Shown here piece after piece: positions 60,395-64,000 of a DNA stretch of 64,000 nucleotides. The notes beneath the pieces are model-generated. The model was given only the letters and a program-made list of their open reading frames with translations, was not told the origin of the DNA and searched no databases. Origin of the DNA: Gemmiger formicilis (GTDB lineage Bacteria > Bacillota > Clostridia > Oscillospirales > Ruminococcaceae); the NCBI RefSeq assembly GCF_016900095.1, contig NZ_JACJJP010000001.1:1-64000 (forward strand). The letters run 5' to 3'. Each line of letters opens with the position of its first letter. Within the stretch, counting starts at the first letter, position 1. Made by a program: the position numbers and the translations under genes.

Positions 60395-60949
60395 TCAGAC
60401 TTCCATGATCTCCTGATTTTTGGCGGCGCAGGTCTCGTCAATCTTCTTGACGAACTTGTCGGTCAGCTTCTGAATCTCTTCTTCCAGATTCTTCTGGTCG
60501 TCCTCGGTCAGTTCCCCGGCCTTCTTCATGGCCTTGAACTTGTCCATGGCATCCCGGCGCACGTTGCGCACGGCAACCTTGGCTTCCTCGCCCTGCTTCT
60601 GCACATCCTTGGTCAGCTGCTTGCGGCGCTCTTCGGTGGGCGCCGGGAAGATCAGGCGGATGGTATGGCCGTCATCGATGGGGTTGATGCCGATATCGCT
60701 GGTCTGGATGGCCTTGGAAATTTCCTTGACCATCTTGGGGTCCCAGGGGGTGATGGTCAGGATGCGGGCTTCAGCCACGGCCACGGCCGCAATCTGGTTG
60801 ACGGGGGTGGGGGCGCCGTAATAGTCAACTGCCACCTTGTCCAGAATGGCAGGGTTGGCACGGCCGGCACGGATGGTGGCCAGCTCACGGGAAAGGTGGC
60901 TGACGCAGTTGGTCATTTTTTCTTCATAGATCTTGGTCGTGCTGCTCAT
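60395..60949 (-). CDS. frr: Ribosome recycling factor
   Basis: 184 residues with the RRF features: helix LSRELATIRAGRANPAILD, VDYYGAPTPVNQIA and the end KFVKKIDETCAAKNQEIMEV. It splits post-termination ribosomes together with EF-G. Follows pyrH. Confidence 0.97.
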   Translation of the reverse strand: MSSTTKIYEEKMTNCVSHLSRELATIRAGRANPAILDKVAVDYYGAPTPVNQIAAVAVAEARILTITPWDPKMVKEISKAIQTSDIGINPIDDGHTIRLIFPAPTEERRKQLTKDVQKQGEEAKVAVRNVRRDAMDKFKAMKKAGELTEDDQKNLEEEIQKLTDKFVKKIDETCAAKNQEIMEV

Positions 60950-61012
60950 ACATGTGTCTCCTTTTGTTCAAACGGCCTTGCACGGCCGTGTTTTTTTGTG
61001 TTGGGTCCGGAA

Positions 61013-61720
61013 TCATTCGCAGACAAGTGTACCGATTTTCTCACCGCGGACAGCCCGGGCAATGTTGGAACCGTCGCCCAGATCAAACACCAGAATGGGC
61101 AGAGCATTGTCGCGGCAGAGGCTGGCGGCGGTGGAGTCCATCACGGCCAGGCGCTCGTCCAGCACACGGGTGAAGGTCAGGGTATCATACCGCACCGCAT
61201 CGGGGTACTTATGCGGGTCCTTGTCATACACGCCATCCACCATGGTGGCCTTGAGCATGGCATCGGCACCGATTTCCAGCGCACGCAGAGCCGAAGCGGT
61301 ATCGGTGGAGAAGATGGGGTTGCCGGTACCGCCGCCGAACACCACCACTTTGCCTTCGTTCAGAGCCGCGATGGCTTTGTCGCTGGTGAAGGTTTCGGCC
61401 ACCTGAGGCATGACCGCACTGGTCATGACCACAGCGGGCACCCCCTGCTGACGCAGGGCATCCTTGACAGCCAGAGCGTTCATCACCGTGGCCAGCATAC
61501 CGATTTTATCGGCATCCATGCGGTCCATTTTTCCGCTGGAACGGCCGCGCCAGAAGTTGCCCCCGCCCACAACAATGCCGATCTGGACACCCAGATCATG
61601 GGCTTCGCGCACACCTGCGCAGATCGACGAAATGGTCGCCTCATCAAAGCCGGAGCCCTTGCTGCCGGCCAGCGCCTCACCGCTGATTTTAAGCAAAATA
61701 CGATTGTAACGGTTCTCCAT
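61013..61720 (-). CDS. pyrH: UMP kinase
   Basis: 235 residues from MENRYNRILLKISGEALAG; nucleotide-site glycines in VVGGGNFWRG, MDRMDADKIGMLAT and FGGGTGNPIFSTD. It phosphorylates UMP. First gene of the pyrH-frr-cdsA-dxr-rseP-ispG-polC run, with its own promoter. Confidence 0.97.
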   Translation of the reverse strand: MENRYNRILLKISGEALAGSKGSGFDEATISSICAGVREAHDLGVQIGIVVGGGNFWRGRSSGKMDRMDADKIGMLATVMNALAVKDALRQQGVPAVVMTSAVMPQVAETFTSDKAIAALNEGKVVVFGGGTGNPIFSTDTASALRALEIGADAMLKATMVDGVYDKDPHKYPDAVRYDTLTFTRVLDERLAVMDSTAASLCRDNALPILVFDLGDGSNIARAVRGEKIGTLVCE

Positions 61721-61753
61721 AGTAAGCACCACCTGATGTTGTCATATGTAGTT

Positions 61754-61782
61754 ATTTTACAATAGATTGCCCACAAAGTAAA
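61754..61782 (-). promoter_or_regulatory. pyrH operon promoter
   Basis: TTTACT (61782-61777), 17 nt, TAAAAT (61759-61754) on the minus strand, directly after the upstream terminator. Confidence 0.6.
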
Positions 61783-61803
61783 TAAGCGTTCGGAAAAAGG
61801 CAT

Positions 61804-61838
61804 AAAAAATTCACACCGCCGTTGCCAGCCGTGTGAAT
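61804..61838 (-). terminator. Terminator of kinase-like gene
   Basis: ATTCACAC (61809-61816) pairs with GTGTGAAT (61831-61838), with an inner GGC/GCC pairing and a T6 run on the minus strand, 19 nt past the stop. Confidence 0.85.
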
Positions 61839-61856
61839 CTGTAAAGCGTTGTTCTG

Positions 61857-62681
61857 TTATTCCCGCCACAGGGTAGCCGCAAATTCCTGCTGCATACACC
61901 GGCGGCACGCGGCATGACGGCACTCCATCTGTTTGGCGCCATCCGCCAGCACCAGCTGGGAGGGATCCGGGCAATGAGCGGGCAGCACAAAGTCCACCGC
62001 AAACCCTTTTTCCGGCTGCTGTGCCGGGCAGCACTTCCATTCCAGCGCCGCTGCATATTCCCGCACCAGCAAAAGCCCGGTGCCGCCCCGGGCCAAAAAG
62101 GGTTCTTCCGCTTTGCCCTGGGTCAGCAGCGCAAGGGCGGCCGCATCGGCGCCGGAACCGTTGTCCCGGTACAACAGCCGACGGTCCGCCGTGCAGGTCA
62201 GCTCCACCCTGTCTGCTCCCGCCCGTGCCGAATTGGAAAGCAGGTTGGCCAGAAGGCTGTTGATCAGATTGTCATCCGCTTCCAGCCACAATCCGCCCTG
62301 GGTCCTGTCGCGAAAGATTACCTGCAGCGGATGGTCGCAGGCTGCCAGTTCCTCCGACGCGCAGGCGCACAGAGCGCGCAAATGCCCGGTCAGTTCCATG
62401 GGCAGCGGCGCGCGCAGTCTGCGCAGCTGGGCGCCCAATGCCAGATCCGCCGCGTTATCCGCCAGGCGTTCCAGACGCCGGATCCGGCGATTCATCTCCC
62501 GCAAAGAATCCAGCCCCGTACTGCGCACCGGTTCCGGCGCCTGCTGGTCCAGATACCGTGTCAGGGCGTCCACTGCCCCCTGCAAAACACAAAAATCCTC
62601 CGCCAGCCGGCCTTTCAGACCGCCGCGAAGGGAATCCATTTTTTCCGGCCAGACCCGGTCGGTCAGATTGTCTGTGTTCAT
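61857..62681 (-). CDS. Histidine kinase-like ATPase without obvious H box
   Basis: 274 residues from MNTDNLTDRVWPEK (GAGGAG upstream). A helical N-terminal half (RLAEDFCVLQGAVDALTRYL) takes the place of a HisKA domain but has no clear phospho-accepting histidine. The GHKL part has an N box (NSLLANLLSNSARAGADRVE), DNGSGADAA and a G2-like RGGTGLLLVREYAA. The C-terminus adds a cysteine cluster (ECRHAACRRCMQQ). No membrane helix. It follows a Spo0A-like gene by 41 nt, so it may act on that protein or as an anti-sigma-like ATPase. Confidence 0.72.
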   Translation of the reverse strand: MNTDNLTDRVWPEKMDSLRGGLKGRLAEDFCVLQGAVDALTRYLDQQAPEPVRSTGLDSLREMNRRIRRLERLADNAADLALGAQLRRLRAPLPMELTGHLRALCACASEELAACDHPLQVIFRDRTQGGLWLEADDNLINSLLANLLSNSARAGADRVELTCTADRRLLYRDNGSGADAAALALLTQGKAEEPFLARGGTGLLLVREYAAALEWKCCPAQQPEKGFAVDFVLPAHCPDPSQLVLADGAKQMECRHAACRRCMQQEFAATLWRE

Positions 62682-62722
62682 CGCAAGAGTCTCCTCTTTA
62701 TCCGGACGGGCAGGCAGTTGGC

Positions 62723-63487
62723 TCAGCGCCCCATGGCACGACGAATCAATTCGGTCAGGCTGCGGATCAGTTCCAGATTGCTCAACCGGCTCCCCGCGGG
62801 CTTGTTCACCGCCCGGCACAGGCGGTCATAGCCTTCCGGTCCGGTACGGCGCAGGGATTCATTGATGCGCTGCAATGCAGAACAGACGGTTCCCGGCTGA
62901 ATGTGCTGGCCATCCGCCGCATACTGGTACAACTCTTTGGCAATATAATCGTCCGATTCCAGAACGGTGCGAAGCAGGATCCGTTCCAGATAGTTCCAGC
63001 CGCCCAGCCGCCGGTTATAATGCATCTCACAAAGCATATCGTGCAGATATTCCCGCACACGGTACGAATTCCAGGCGCTGTCGCTGCCGCCGCAGCGATA
63101 TACCGCCGCAAACAGCTCCGCCATTGTATATGGCTTAAAGATAATACAATCGGCCCCCATTGTCAAGAAACGGGATGCCGTTTTCTGGGTACAGGGCATA
63201 GCGGTGACCAGAATGCATGGGCGGGATGCAAGATCCAGCCGACCGATCTGCCAAAGCAGCTCTCCCAGGCCGGGACCTTGCAGCAGTGTATCCAGCACCA
63301 GGACCTGCGGACTGAGCCCCTTTTCCAGTATTTCCAATACCTGCAGTCCCGATGTGACGGCCGCACACACTTCCACCGATTGCTGCGCAGCGCCGTACAG
63401 TTTGATCGCACTGCACTGCCCACGGTCACTGTCCGCAAACAGCGCGCTGACCCATTCCTGCTTGTCCCCATTGCGCATCTTCTTCAT
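62723..63487 (-). CDS. Spo0A-like response regulator
   Basis: 254 residues. The receiver (about 12-125) keeps the acidic start ALFADSD, the phospho-acceptor in VLVLDTLLQGPG and the lysine in CIIFKPYT. The C-terminal 110 residues follow the Spo0A DNA-binding layout (YLHDMLCEMHYNRRLGGWNY, then LERILLRTVLESDDYIAKEL). The recognition helix, SRVERAIRHA in Spo0A, reads GTVCSALQRI here, so the 0A-box contacts are gone. It may bind another site. ATG at 63478 is an alternative start with better spacing. Confidence 0.78.
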   Translation of the reverse strand: MKKMRNGDKQEWVSALFADSDRGQCSAIKLYGAAQQSVEVCAAVTSGLQVLEILEKGLSPQVLVLDTLLQGPGLGELLWQIGRLDLASRPCILVTAMPCTQKTASRFLTMGADCIIFKPYTMAELFAAVYRCGGSDSAWNSYRVREYLHDMLCEMHYNRRLGGWNYLERILLRTVLESDDYIAKELYQYAADGQHIQPGTVCSALQRINESLRRTGPEGYDRLCRAVNKPAGSRLSNLELIRSLTELIRRAMGR

Positions 63488-63534
63488 CCCTTTGCTTTCG
63501 GCCTTTTCCGGTGCACATCCTTACGCCCGACCGT

Positions 63535-63837
63535 TCATCCGGCACATTCTTCCGCCACGGTACAGATATCGCGGATCACATCGCAGGCGTTTTCCGGCGG
63601 AATTGCATTTTCATACAGAAACCGCAGCAGTCCCCGTCCGAATTCCAGATCCGCCTCGGCCAAAGTACAGTGCACAGCCCGCGTACAGCTCTGTCCGGCT
63701 TCCCGACAGACAACCACCCCCAGCTGCCCTGCCTTGTCATACAGCGCATACCCAATACGGTGAGCCGCCTGCAAGCCTTTGATTTCCGAAAAGTCCCGCG
63801 CATACGATTCCAACAATTCTGTCTGTGCCGGATTCAT
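63535..63837 (-). CDS. Small protein of unknown function (DUF6514-like?)
   Basis: 100 residues; a central beta-rich part (HRIGYALYDKAGQLGVVVCR) and a C-terminal helix pair (FGRGLLRFLYENAIPPENAC then DVIRDIC). The layout is like DUF6514 proteins of this bacterial group, but that link is from memory. No signal peptide or membrane helix. It is 47 nt ahead of the Spo0A-like gene and probably in the same transcript. The last 160 nt of the window show no gene. Confidence 0.55.
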   Translation of the reverse strand: MNPAQTELLESYARDFSEIKGLQAAHRIGYALYDKAGQLGVVVCREAGQSCTRAVHCTLAEADLEFGRGLLRFLYENAIPPENACDVIRDICTVAEECAG

Positions 63838-64000
63838 CTTCCTCTTGTCTCCCCCACATTAAGATATTCGTCCGGGTGGGTAACGCCTTTTGTTCCGGGT
63901 CCGCAAACGGCGAACACACTCTGCAAAAGATCCTTGCCGTATACCGCAACCGGTTTGGATCTTCTTGATAAATAATCATACCGATTTATCCAAACAAAAT

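Noticed and set aside
60960-61012. Hairpin ACGGCC/GGCCGT with a T run between frr and pyrH
   Set aside because: The T run is on the plus strand, where there is no gene; on the minus strand pyrH-frr appear co-transcribed, so it was not listed as a terminator.

Overview
This window looks like the chromosome of a Gram-positive gut Clostridia member of the Faecalibacterium / Gemmiger / Subdoligranulum group (Oscillospiraceae). The basis is gene order (dgt-dnaG-rpoD, the str operon, pyrH-frr-cdsA-dxr-rseP-ispG-polC), PolC-type replicase, sigma-A promoters of TTGACA-N17-TATAAT type, and moderately high GC housekeeping genes. This is inference from sequence alone; no database search was possible.

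Region 1 (1-11350) is accessory DNA. It starts with a divergent marR / MFS exporter pair with clear operators. A two-component system follows, whose kinase is cut off and joined to the tail of a lost ABC permease. From about 4500 to 10410 lies an AT-richer glycan block: the start of a solute-binding lipoprotein gene, an AraC regulator, a GH95 glycosidase, rhamnose mutarotase, a TIM-barrel sugar isomerase and a KduD-like dehydrogenase. Both ends are broken: the left at a putative dispersed repeat, the right at remains of a conjugative element (XRE regulator with operators, recombinase-type repeats). That element abuts the 3' end of guaA, a well-known integration hotspot. Two triple-box regulatory elements with identical spacing precede araC and the GH95 gene.

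Region 2 (11351-34000) is core information processing, almost all on the minus strand: guaA, tuf, fusA, rpsG, rpsL, pepF, rpoC, rpoB, rpoD, dnaG, dgt, a YigZ-family gene, rpmE and a LysR regulator.

Region 3 (34000-50000) is mixed: a plus-strand cluster (CPBP protease, tadA, SDR, GH25 lysozyme), tRNA-Arg, tandem tRNA-Leu copies, tRNA-Ser, several small membrane proteins, then rnr, secG and a ParC/ParE pair. The GH25 ribosome binding site is buried in the terminator of the preceding gene. A strong promoter after the GH25 gene drives about 250 bases of unexplained sequence ahead of tRNA-Arg.

Region 4 (50000-64000) has a small lipoprotein, an XRE/membrane-protein pair, then polC and the isoprenoid/phospholipid/translation operon (ispG, rseP, dxr, cdsA, frr, pyrH), from which uppS is missing. 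The window ends with an unusual trio: a small unknown protein, a Spo0A-like regulator with a rewritten recognition helix, and a kinase-like ATPase with no obvious phospho-accepting histidine.
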